Source: Gemmatimonadota bacterium
GTDB lineage: Bacteria > Gemmatimonadota > Gemmatimonadetes > Longimicrobiales > Gaopeijiaceae
Reading direction: 5' to 3'
Assembly (NCBI GenBank): GCA_030550695.1
Contig: JAUQOX010000197.1
Location: forward strand, 1 to 5,482
DNA length: 5,482 nucleotides
Positions 1 through 5,482 of the stretch are shown one piece after another (position 1 is the stretch's first letter; the number at the start of each line of letters is the position of its first letter). A program made the translations under genes and the position numbers. A model generated the notes under the pieces. That model was not told where the DNA came from. It did no database searches and saw only the letters and a list, made by a program, of their open reading frames with translations.

Positions 1-996
1 GTGTCGGAGATCCTTCACCACCACCAGGTCCGCCCTCCGGCCCGGGGCGATGGCGCCCCGGTCGTGGAGCCGGAAGTATTCGGCAGGATTCAGGGTGGCC
101 ATTCGGATGGCCTCCACGGGAGGAATGCCCCAGGCCACGGCAGCCCGGATCATGGCATCGAGCCCCCCCTCGTCCAGGAGGTCCGGGGGTTGGCGGTCGT
201 CGGTGCAAAAGGCCACCCGGCGGTAGAACTCCGGCCGGAGTGCCGGCAGGAGATCCCGGAGGTTGCGGGCGTTGGTGGCCTCCCGGAGAAAGACGAAGAG
301 CCCCCGGCGGAGCTTTTCCAGAGCCTCCGGGGCCGTGGTGCATTCGTGGTCCGAGGCCGGGCCGCCCGCCACATAGGCATTCAGAGCCGATCCCCTCACG
401 CCGGGAGCGTGCCCATCCACCACCCTGCCTCGGAAGGCTTCGATTTTCGCCAGCACGGCCGTGTCGCCTTGGATGACCCCCGGGAAATTCATCACCTCCG
501 CCAGCCCCAGAATGCGAGGATGGTCCAAGAGGGAAGCCAGGGCCTGGGCATCGAGGCTCGCCCCGGCCGTGCCCATGGGGGTAGCGGGCACACAAGAAGG
601 GGCCATGAGAAACACCGAAAGAGGGAGTCCCTCACTGGCCTCGAGCATATAGCGGATCCCTTCCAGGCCGTGGACGTTGGCGATCTCATGAGGATCGGCC
701 ACCACCGTGGTGGTGCCCCTGGGGACCACGGCCCTGGCGAACTCCGGCGGCGTGGCCAGGCTGGACTCGATATGGACATGCGCGTCCAGGAAGCCCGGCA
801 GGAGGAACCGTCCCTCCAGATCTACGGACGCGTGTCCCTGGTAGTCTGTCCCCAAGCCGGCGACATGACCTTGGGCTACGGCCACTTGCACCTCCTCCAC
901 CTCGGCCGTGAAGACGTTGACGACCCTTCCGTTGACGAACACGAGATCGGCAGGCTCGTCGCCTCGGGCCACGGCCAAAAGTTGGAGGGTGACCAT
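1..996 (-). CDS. ade: Adenine deaminase, N-terminal 332 residues (cut by the left window edge)
   Basis: Translating the minus strand from the ATG at 996-994 gives 332 codons with no stop to position 1. Adenine deaminase converts adenine to hypoxanthine and ammonia in purine salvage; it is a cytoplasmic metal enzyme of the amidohydrolase superfamily. Visible family marks are FVNGRVVNVFT (residues 22-32), LLPGFLDAHVHIESS (65-79, metal-binding HxH at His73/His75), VVADPHEIANVHG (98-110), APSCVPATP (132-140), LAEVMNFPGV (165-174, Glu167), DGHAPG (194-199), SDHECT (215-220), AFCTDDRQPPDLL (262-274) and ATLNPAEYF (300-308). The family is usually about 550-600 residues, so slightly over half is present and the C-terminal domain lies outside the window. 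The start is supported by GAGGAAGGA on the minus strand ending about 10 bases before the ATG. An in-frame TTG eight codons upstream is less likely, and a TGA lies just beyond it. The gene is transcribed away from the pil genes. Assignment is by recognised motifs; no search was run. Confidence 0.93.
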   Translation of the reverse strand, partial: MVTLQLLAVARGDEPADLVFVNGRVVNVFTAEVEEVQVAVAQGHVAGLGTDYQGHASVDLEGRFLLPGFLDAHVHIESSLATPPEFARAVVPRGTTTVVADPHEIANVHGLEGIRYMLEASEGLPLSVFLMAPSCVPATPMGTAGASLDAQALASLLDHPRILGLAEVMNFPGVIQGDTAVLAKIEAFRGRVVDGHAPGVRGSALNAYVAGGPASDHECTTAPEALEKLRRGLFVFLREATNARNLRDLLPALRPEFYRRVAFCTDDRQPPDLLDEGGLDAMIRAAVAWGIPPVEAIRMATLNPAEYFRLHDRGAIAPGRRADLVVVKDLRH

Positions 997-1191
997 GGTG
1001 GGGGGTTCCTTCCTCAAGAGGGTCGGGTTCGAGCTGGACCCTCAATCTGGCGACCCAGTCGCCCTCGGGCCACCCTGCTCTTGCATTCCGCAACATCCTT
1101 CCGTTGCATGTCGCGAACACCCCTCGTTAGCTTCGCCTAGGGCTTGAGACCGGCAGGCGCCGGCGGCGGAAGATTTCCGAGGCGACGGTTC
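997..1191. promoter_or_regulatory. Divergent intergenic region between ade and the sensor kinase gene
   Basis: These 195 bases separate two divergently transcribed genes, so they should hold promoters for both. I see no clear -35/-10 pair on either strand. Two GG-N10-GC spacings (GG at 1049 and at 1141) lack a proper TTGC and are not convincing sigma-54 sites. The notable content is a pair of related TTGC-centred inverted repeats at 1080-1116. A small GC stem (CCGGC 1150-1154 with GCCGG 1159-1163) lies shortly before the kinase ribosome binding site. Confidence 0.5.
1080..1116. repeat. Tandem pair of TTGC-N5-GCAA-like inverted repeats, candidate operator
   Basis: The first unit, 1081-1093, is an exact TTGC-N5-GCAA (TTGCATTCCGCAA). 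The second, 1104-1116, is TTGCATGTCGCGA and matches the first at 10 of 13 positions. They start 23 bases apart, roughly two helical turns, so a dimeric regulator could sit on both from the same side of the DNA. The first unit shares core and spacing with the palindrome upstream of the pilin gene (5230-5244): CTTGCA is identical and the other arm matches at 4 of 6. The pair lies about 75-110 bases before the kinase ATG and about 85-120 bases before the ade ATG, so it could serve either gene. The binding protein is unknown. Confidence 0.4.
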
Positions 1192-2874
1192 ATGGGATCC
1201 GGCGACGCTCAACTCCGATTTACCGTAGCCCGGAGAGATCTCCTCCGGTGGCTTTACCTGGGCCGCATGGCTCTGGTCACCGGCATTCTTTTGGGTGCCA
1301 TCCTGGCGTGGACGGGGGCCGAGCCGCTGCAAACCCTGCTGGCCACGGTGGTATTCTTGGCCTCCACTCTCCTTACAGGCACCTCGTTCGTCCTCACCCA
1401 CGTCCGGGGACACGAGCCCGGTGACAACTTCGTCTGGGTTCAGGTCCTCTTCGACATCGCGGTGGTCACGGCGGTGGTCCACGTCACCGGGGGGGGATCG
1501 AGCCCGTTTGCCTTCCTCTACATCCTGGTCATCTCCGCCGGAGCCCTCCTTCTGCCTCTCCCCGGGGGGGTATTGGCGGGAATCCTGGCCGCGCTCCTTT
1601 TCATGGCCGATGTGGTGCTCCTGAACCTGGAGGAGATCTCGCCCCGGGTGCTCCTCCAGGTGGGTCTTTTCACGTTGGTGGCTGTGGTCACCGGCTGGCT
1701 GGGGGATCGGGTCCGCAGGGCCGGTTTGGCCATCGGGAGGGTGGAGTCGGCGCTACGGCGCTTGCAGGTGGACACCGACGAGATCTTGGCCAAGATCAAC
1801 AGCGGAGTCCTGACCGTGGATGGCGAGGGGCGCCTCCTATACCTGAACCCGGCGGGGGAAGCCCTCCTGGGGCTGAAGGCCCAAGAGTGGCGGGGCGTTC
1901 CTGTGCTGGACGCGGTGAATCAAGTGGCACCGGGGCTCGGGGGGGTGCTTGTCAGGTCCCTGCGCAGAGGAAAGCCGGTCAGCCGCTTCAAGACCGTGGC
2001 CCGCAGGAACGGCGCCGAAGCCACCCTGGGGGTGAGCACAGCGTTCTTGGGGGGAGAGGGGACCGATAGCCCACGGGTCACGGCCATTTTCCAAGACATT
2101 ACGGACCAAGAGCGGCTGGAAGCCCTCAATCGCCGAAACGAGCGGCTGGAGGCGGTGGCCGAGCTAGGAGCCTCCCTCGCCCACGAGATCAAGAACCCTC
2201 TTTCCTCTATCCGTAGCGCCGTGGAACAGTTGACCCGGGGACCCCTCTGCGAAGAGGATCGCCGGACGCTGGAGAGGCTCGTGTTGGGGGAATCGGACCG
2301 CCTGAGCCGGCTTCTCAGCGAGTTCCTGGAGTTCTCCGCCGTCCAGATGGGGAAGCTGGAGGAGGTGGACCTTTCCGCCTTGACGAGGGACTGCCTGGCC
2401 TTGGTGAAACGGCACAGCGACTGCCCGCCCGGGGTGAGCTTCCACGCCGAGGGCGCTCCAGGGCCGGTCCCGGTCCTCGGCGACCCGGACCTCCTCCACC
2501 GGGCCATCTTCAACCTTCTGCTCAACGCCGCCCAGTTCGCGGGTCCTGAGGGGAAGGTGAGGGTGGAGGTTCTCCGAGGGGCCGACTGCCCGCCCCCACC
2601 CCGGGATGGCTTGAACGAGCCCGTGTGCGTGAAGGTGGCGGACTCGGGACCGGGGGTGGATCCTGAGGATCTGCCGAGGATTTTCGATCCCTTCTTCAGT
2701 CGGCGCAAAGGAGGAAGCGGCCTGGGTCTGGCCTTGGTCCACAGGGCGGTCACCATGCACCGGGGGGCGGTGGTGGTAGGGAGAGCGCCGGAAGGAGGAG
2801 CCGAGTTCACCGTCTTCTTGCCCAAAACGCCTCAGGAGGAGGCCGCCAGAATATGGTCTCTGAACGGCAGGTGA
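1192..2874 (+). CDS. pilS: PilS-like membrane sensor histidine kinase
   Basis: This 560-residue kinase should sense a membrane or cell-surface signal and phosphorylate the adjacent regulator. Six hydrophobic segments lie at about 18-40, 46-70, 80-99, 104-122, 123-146 and 152-173, the PilS-type arrangement. A PAS domain follows at about 193-305 (ILAKINSGVLTVDGEGRLLYLN at its start). The HisKA H-box is SLAHEIKNPL with phospho-acceptor His331. The ATPase domain has an N-box (NLLLNAAQF, 441-449), a G1 box (DSGPGVD, 484-490), an F box (IFDPFF, 497-502) and a G2 box (GSGLGLAL, 508-515). All key residues are intact. The ATG at 1192 has GAGG at 1179-1182, nine bases upstream. A TTG at 1144 would add 16 Arg/Gly-rich residues without a ribosome binding site and is less likely. 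The stop overlaps the regulator start by 22 bases, implying coupled translation. The NtrB-like catalytic half alone would not separate PilS from related kinases; the membrane domain and the pilin gene downstream favour PilS. Confidence 0.88.
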   Translation: MGSGDAQLRFTVARRDLLRWLYLGRMALVTGILLGAILAWTGAEPLQTLLATVVFLASTLLTGTSFVLTHVRGHEPGDNFVWVQVLFDIAVVTAVVHVTGGGSSPFAFLYILVISAGALLLPLPGGVLAGILAALLFMADVVLLNLEEISPRVLLQVGLFTLVAVVTGWLGDRVRRAGLAIGRVESALRRLQVDTDEILAKINSGVLTVDGEGRLLYLNPAGEALLGLKAQEWRGVPVLDAVNQVAPGLGGVLVRSLRRGKPVSRFKTVARRNGAEATLGVSTAFLGGEGTDSPRVTAIFQDITDQERLEALNRRNERLEAVAELGASLAHEIKNPLSSIRSAVEQLTRGPLCEEDRRTLERLVLGESDRLSRLLSEFLEFSAVQMGKLEEVDLSALTRDCLALVKRHSDCPPGVSFHAEGAPGPVPVLGDPDLLHRAIFNLLLNAAQFAGPEGKVRVEVLRGADCPPPPRDGLNEPVCVKVADSGPGVDPEDLPRIFDPFFSRRKGGSGLGLALVHRAVTMHRGAVVVGRAPEGGAEFTVFLPKTPQEEAARIWSLNGR

Positions 2875-4229
2875 GGGTTCTGGTGGTGGATGACGAACAG
2901 GGCATCGTGGAGTCTCTCCGCATCCTCCTTCGGAGAGAAGGCTACGAGGTCTTCACGGCCTTGGACGGCAAAGAAGCCTTGGGGATTCTGAGGCGGGAGC
3001 GCCTGGACCTGGTGCTCACCGATATTCGCATGCCGGGAACGTCTGGCTTGGACATCCTTTCCTTTGTCCGGCAAGCCGATCCGGACATGCCGGTCATTCT
3101 CATGACGGCTCAAGCCTCCTTGCAGTCGGCCATACGGGCCGTGAACGAGGGGGCTTACTACTACCTTCAGAAGCCCTTTGCCAACGACGAACTTTTGGCC
3201 ATTTGCCGGAGGGCGGCCGAGACCCGGGCTTTGGTCCTGGAAAACCGGCATCTCCGGAAGGAGATCCGCAAGCGGGAACGCCCAACGACTCAGCGCCCCG
3301 TGGGGAACAGTCGGGAGTTCGTGGAGGTCTTGGAGCTGGCCGAAACCGTGGCTCCCACCGACTCCACCATCCTCCTCAGCGGAGAAAGCGGGACGGGAAA
3401 GGAGGTGGTGGCCCGCTACATCCACGCTCTTTCCCGGCGAGCGGAAGGCCCGTTCTTTTCCATCAACTGCGGCGCCCTGCCCGAAAGCCTTCTGGAAAGT
3501 GAACTGTTCGGCCACCTGAAGGGGGCGTTCACGGGGGCTGTGAAGGACAAGGAGGGCCTCCTCGTGGCAGCCAAAGGGGGAACCTTCTTCCTGGACGAAA
3601 TCGGGGAGATGGCTCCCGCCACCCAGGTGAAACTCCTCCGGGCCCTGCAGGAACGGGAAGTTACCCCCGTGGGCTCCACCGAGGCGGTGCCGGTGGACGT
3701 GCGGATTATTGCCGCCACCAACCGGGACCTCGAAGAAGAGATCCGCCGAGGGACTTTTCGGAGCGACCTCTATTACCGCTTGAACGTTATCGCCCTCCAT
3801 ATCCCCCCCTTGAGGGACCGCAAGGAGGACATTCCCCTCTTGATCCATCACTTCCTGGGCGGTTTCAGAAACCGGTCCGGCTCGGAGCACCCTGTGCGGA
3901 TCTCGGAGGCCGCCATGGAGCTTCTCATGGCCTACGACTGGCCGGGGAACGTCCGGGAGCTGGAAAACGCCCTGGAAAGGGCTGTGGTGCTGGCAGACAA
4001 GGGAGAAATCCTCCCCAAGCACCTCCCGCCCAGGGTGCGGCAATCTCCCAGGCCCCGACTGGTGCGAGAGGAGGCGGCACCGAACCCCACCCTCGAGGTC
4101 ATCGAGCGGGCCTATATCGAATGGGTGCTCAAGGCCGAGGGGGGGAACAAGGTCCGAGCCGCCGAGGTCTTGGGCATCGATCCCTCCACCCTCTACCGAA
4201 AACTGGCCCGCTACGGAATCACAGTTTGA
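2853..4229 (+). CDS. pilR: PilR-like sigma-54-dependent response regulator (NtrC family)
   Basis: This 458-residue activator should, when phosphorylated, bind upstream DNA and use ATP hydrolysis to open sigma-54 promoters, including the one before the pilin gene. The receiver domain spans about 7-120: acidic pair Asp13/Asp14, phospho-acceptor Asp57 in LTDIRMPGTSG, Thr85 and Lys107 (QKPF). The central AAA+ domain spans about 148-380: Walker A GESGTGKE (177-184), the sigma-54 contact loop GAFTGA (224-229), Walker B GTFFLDEIGEM (243-253), AATNRDL (287-293), FRSDLYYRLNV (302-312) and WPGNVRELENALERAV (363-378). A Fis-type helix-turn-helix closes the protein (NKVRAAEVLGIDPSTLYRKLARYGI, 432-456). 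All domains are complete and of normal length. The ATG at 2853 has a strong AGGAGGAGG at 2834-2842, ten bases upstream, inside the end of the kinase gene. The NtrC-family identity is certain; the PilR assignment rests on the PilS-like partner and the nearby pilin gene with a sigma-54 promoter. Confidence 0.9.
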   Translation: MVSERQVRVLVVDDEQGIVESLRILLRREGYEVFTALDGKEALGILRRERLDLVLTDIRMPGTSGLDILSFVRQADPDMPVILMTAQASLQSAIRAVNEGAYYYLQKPFANDELLAICRRAAETRALVLENRHLRKEIRKRERPTTQRPVGNSREFVEVLELAETVAPTDSTILLSGESGTGKEVVARYIHALSRRAEGPFFSINCGALPESLLESELFGHLKGAFTGAVKDKEGLLVAAKGGTFFLDEIGEMAPATQVKLLRALQEREVTPVGSTEAVPVDVRIIAATNRDLEEEIRRGTFRSDLYYRLNVIALHIPPLRDRKEDIPLLIHHFLGGFRNRSGSEHPVRISEAAMELLMAYDWPGNVRELENALERAVVLADKGEILPKHLPPRVRQSPRPRLVREEAAPNPTLEVIERAYIEWVLKAEGGNKVRAAEVLGIDPSTLYRKLARYGITV

Positions 4230-4263
4230 CCGCAAAGGTCTCCCTTCTTCAACCCTCTGTCCC

Positions 4264-5115
4264 ATGCCGCCCTACCATTCCGGTCTCCTTGCTGGACCCC
4301 CCGATCCCTCCCTTCCCTGGGACCAGGTGGTCCTTTCCGTGGTGATTCCCGTCTACAACGAGGTCGGTACCGTCGAGGCGTTGCTGAGGCGGGTAGCCGA
4401 GGTGCCGCTGCGAAAGGAAGTGATCGTGGTGGATGACGGCTCCACGGACGGCACCCGCGAAGTGCTCAAGCGAATGAAAGAAGAAGGGCTTGTGGATATC
4501 CTGCTCTTCCAGGAGAAGAATCAGGGCAAAGGCGCGGCGGTGGTCACAGGTTTTCGACATGCCACGGGGCACGTGACCGTGGTCCAGGATGCCGACCTGG
4601 AGTACGACCCCTATGAGCTCCCCTTGCTCTTGCGGCCCATCCTGGAAGGGAAGGCCGACGCCGTGTACGGCTCCCGTTTCCTGGGCGGCCCGCACCGGGT
4701 CCTGTTCTTTTGGCACTATGTAGGGAACACCTTTCTCACCCTCCTCTCCAACATGTTCACGGATCTGAACCTCACGGACATGGAAACCTGCTACAAGATG
4801 GTTCGGACGGACTTGCTCCGGACGCTCCCCCTGTCCGCCAAGAGGTTCGGAATCGAGCCGGAGCTCACCGCCCGCTTGGCCCAGGCCAAGGCCCGAATCT
4901 ACGAGCTTCCCATCAGCTACCACGGGCGCTCCTACGCCGAGGGGAAAAAGATCAACTGGAAGGATGGCTTGGCGGCCCTGTGGTACATCTTCCGCTGCAA
5001 CCTGTTCGGGCCCAAGGCCAAGCCCTGGGCGCCCGAGAAGCCGGCGCCCTGGGAACGAGCGAGAGGAGAAGGCGGTGGTGGGGAGGGTGACGCTCAAAGG
5101 CGAGGATCGGACTAG
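4264..5115 (+). CDS. Family 2 glycosyltransferase, polyprenyl-phosphate sugar synthase-like
   Basis: The product is 283 residues from the ATG at 4264. It has the GT-A fold signatures of family 2: SVVIPVYNE (25-33), VIVVDDGSTDGT (53-64), NQGKGAAVVTGF (86-97), the metal-binding DxD in VQDADLEYDP (107-116, Asp109 and Asp111), YGSRF (135-139), DMETCYKM (172-179), FGIEPELTARLA (195-206) and ISYHGRSYAEGKKINWKDG (217-235). This pattern is typical of enzymes like dolichol-phosphate mannose synthase, which transfer a nucleotide-activated sugar to a lipid phosphate on the inner face of the membrane. There are no C-terminal membrane helices. The tail from about 251 is rich in Pro, Gly and charged residues and looks disordered. 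It follows pilR by 34 bases and is probably cotranscribed. The start is uncertain: no ribosome binding site sits close to ATG 4264, and AAAGG at 4234-4238 is too far. An in-frame GTG at 4327 would begin VVLSVVIPVYNE (262 residues), a more typical N terminus, but also lacks a good site. Donor and acceptor cannot be read from the sequence. Confidence 0.88.
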   Translation: MPPYHSGLLAGPPDPSLPWDQVVLSVVIPVYNEVGTVEALLRRVAEVPLRKEVIVVDDGSTDGTREVLKRMKEEGLVDILLFQEKNQGKGAAVVTGFRHATGHVTVVQDADLEYDPYELPLLLRPILEGKADAVYGSRFLGGPHRVLFFWHYVGNTFLTLLSNMFTDLNLTDMETCYKMVRTDLLRTLPLSAKRFGIEPELTARLAQAKARIYELPISYHGRSYAEGKKINWKDGLAALWYIFRCNLFGPKAKPWAPEKPAPWERARGEGGGGEGDAQRRGSD

Positions 5116-5167
5116 ACGGCGTCCCTGAAGGGGGGAACTCCGGCTCCCGGGGGCTCCAGAGGGTGGG

Positions 5168-5193
5168 CTTCGGGGGCCGCCGGCCGCCCGAAG
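5168..5193. other. GC-rich hairpin downstream of the glycosyltransferase gene
   Basis: CTTCGGG (5168-5174) pairs with CCCGAAG (5187-5193). Inside it GGCC (5175-5178) pairs with GGCC (5182-5185) around a three-base loop, with one bulged G at 5186, giving 11 base pairs. It starts 52 bases after the glycosyltransferase stop. No T-run follows on either strand, so it is not a standard intrinsic terminator. It could protect the 3' end of the pilSR-glycosyltransferase message or help Rho-dependent ending. Confidence 0.4.
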
Positions 5194-5229
5194 GAAGGGA
5201 GGCCGGCTGGTCTTGAGGAATGCAGATTT

Positions 5230-5244
5230 CTTGCAAAGTGCAAG
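5230..5244. promoter_or_regulatory. Perfect palindrome CTTGCA-AAG-TGCAAG, candidate activator site
   Basis: The two six-base arms are exact reverse complements around AAG. The centre (5237) lies about 100 bases before the -24 GG and about 125 bases before the predicted transcription start, within the usual range for an NtrC-family enhancer. The Fis-type helix-turn-helix of the PilR-like protein would be expected to bind a dyad site of this kind. Binding by PilR is inference: the site does not resemble the TGTC-type motif described for Pseudomonas PilR. A related site lies upstream of the kinase gene (1080-1116). Confidence 0.5.
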
Positions 5245-5335
5245 GCTTGGGCGGGCAAAGACGGCCTTGGCCCCTTGTCGCCATGGTTTCGCTAACTTTA
5301 TGTGGGGCAAGAAGATGGAAAGATGCGGCCCGTTT

Positions 5336-5353
5336 CTGGCCCCGGTCTTGCCT
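5336..5353 (+). promoter_or_regulatory. Sigma-54 (-24/-12) promoter of the pilin gene
   Basis: CTGGCCCCGGTCTTGCCT matches the sigma-54 consensus (C/T)TGGCACG-N4-TTGC at the key positions: TGGC at 5337-5340 and TTGC at 5348-5351. The invariant GG and GC are exactly ten bases apart. Counting from C5351 as -12, transcription should start near G5363, giving a leader of about 55 bases before the pilin ATG. The regulator encoded upstream has the GAFTGA loop needed to activate such a promoter, and pilin genes driven by PilR and sigma-54 are well established in Pseudomonas and other groups. Confidence 0.82.
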
Positions 5354-5367
5354 AAGAGAAGAGCGGT

Positions 5368-5382
5368 CCTGAGGTGTTCAGG
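5368..5382 (+). other. Small stem-loop at the 5' end of the predicted pilin leader
   Basis: CCTGA (5368-5372) and TCAGG (5378-5382) are exact complements around a five-base loop. It begins about five bases after the predicted sigma-54 transcription start. A hairpin at the very 5' end of a message can slow its decay, which would suit an abundant pilin transcript. The stem is short and could be chance. Confidence 0.3.
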
Positions 5383-5417
5383 CCGTCGGTTCCAACCCCT
5401 GGCAAGGAGAAACAGCC

Positions 5418-5482
5418 ATGAGAAACCAAAAGGGTTTCACCCTCATCGAGCTCCTCATCGTGGTGGTCATCATCGGGATCCT
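5418..5482 (+). CDS. pilA: Type IV prepilin, first 21 codons (cut by the right window edge)
   Basis: The ATG at 5418 opens MRNQKGFTLIELLIVVVIIGI, the class III signal of type IV prepilins. The short basic leader MRNQKG should be cut after Gly6 by prepilin peptidase (PilD), which also N-methylates the new Phe1. Glu at mature position 5 (residue 11), needed for subunit assembly, is present, followed by the hydrophobic helix that anchors the subunit and forms the fibre core. AAGGAG at 5404-5409, eight bases before the ATG, is a strong ribosome binding site. Position directly downstream of pilSR and a sigma-54 promoter supports the major pilin. The N terminus alone cannot exclude a minor pilin or a type II secretion pseudopilin. 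Confidence 0.9.
   Translation, partial: MRNQKGFTLIELLIVVVIIGI

Larger units (their letters stand above)
5116..5417 (+). promoter_or_regulatory. Intergenic control region upstream of the pilin gene
   Basis: These 302 bases contain no convincing gene. In order they hold a strong GC hairpin (5168-5193), a perfect 6-3-6 palindrome (5230-5244), a short AT-rich island (about 5286-5302) in an otherwise GC-rich stretch, a sigma-54 promoter (5336-5353), a 5-bp stem-loop at the start of the predicted leader (5368-5382) and the pilin ribosome binding site (5404-5409). The order of distal palindrome, AT-rich spacer and -24/-12 element is the usual architecture of an enhancer-dependent promoter. I could not match the AT-rich island to an IHF consensus. 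Confidence 0.7.

Noticed and set aside
1048..1063. Possible sigma-54 element upstream of the kinase gene (CTGGCGACCCAGTCGCC)
   Set aside because: The GG-N10-GC spacing fits, but the -12 box reads TCGC instead of TTGC and the -24 box matches poorly beyond TGGC; such spacing is frequent by chance in GC-rich DNA.
1090..1107. GCAAC / GTTGC inverted repeat with an 8-base loop
   Set aside because: The arms are only 5 bp and arise from the overlapping TTGC-N5-GCAA pair already described.
1..1140. A 379-codon open frame on the plus strand
   Set aside because: Its product is His/Arg/Gly-rich with no recognisable domain and lies antisense to ade, whose minus-strand translation shows family motifs throughout. 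Long antisense frames are common in GC-rich DNA.
1141..1154. Second GG-N10-GC spacing before the kinase gene
   Set aside because: It has no TGGC and no TTGC, and it would leave only about 25 bases of leader overlapping a GC stem.
1144..1191. Upstream TTG start extending the kinase by 16 residues
   Set aside because: There is no ribosome binding site before the TTG, the added residues are Arg/Gly-rich, and ATG 1192 has GAGG at good spacing.
1920..2825. A 301-codon minus-strand frame antisense to the kinase
   Set aside because: It is Ser/Arg/Pro-rich without domains and lies opposite an intact kinase catalytic region.
2832..4265. A 477-codon open frame on the minus strand antisense to the response regulator
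   Set aside because: The plus strand encodes a full NtrC-family protein with all motifs; the antisense product has no recognisable domain.
4249..5310. A 353-codon open frame on the minus strand antisense to the glycosyltransferase and crossing the pilin upstream region
   Set aside because: The plus strand shows clear family 2 motifs, and the minus-strand product looks like a composition-driven shadow.

Overview
The window is GC-rich bacterial chromosome with dense, short-spaced genes. It holds five protein-coding genes, two of them cut by the window edges. The six-helix PilS-type kinase, the NtrC-family activator with a sigma-54 contact motif, the -24/-12 promoter and the type IV prepilin together point to a Gram-negative bacterium that makes type IV pili. 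A deltaproteobacterial or Acidobacteriota-like lineage would fit, but the sequence does not settle the phylum.

Layout. On the minus strand, positions 996 to 1 encode the first 332 residues of an adenine deaminase, which runs off the left edge. A 195-base divergent intergenic region (997-1191) follows. On the plus strand come a PilS-like membrane sensor kinase (1192-2874), a PilR-like sigma-54-dependent response regulator (2853-4229, overlapping the kinase by 22 bases), and a soluble family 2 glycosyltransferase of the dolichol-phosphate-mannose-synthase type (4264-5115). A 302-base intergenic region (5116-5417) is followed by the first 21 codons of a type IV major-pilin-like gene at the right edge.

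How the parts fit. The kinase should phosphorylate Asp57 of the regulator, which then activates sigma-54 RNA polymerase. A well-formed -24/-12 element (TGG at 5337-5339, TTGC at 5348-5351, with exact GG-N10-GC spacing) lies about 55 bases of leader upstream of the pilin start. A perfect 6-3-6 palindrome about 100 bases further upstream is a candidate activator site. The exact pattern TTGC-N5-GCAA at its core occurs at only one other place in the window, the intergenic region upstream of the kinase gene, where a degenerate second copy follows 23 bases later. This suggests that one regulator acts at both places, possibly PilR controlling its own operon. The glycosyltransferase between regulator and pilin may supply a sugar for pilin or surface glycan modification; that is inference from position. 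Adenine deaminase is a purine-salvage enzyme with no evident link to the pilus genes beyond sharing the divergent control region.

No RNA genes, mobile elements, CRISPR arrays or convincing intrinsic terminators were seen. The protein families are familiar. The points worth a second look are the regulatory motifs and the placement of the glycosyltransferase.
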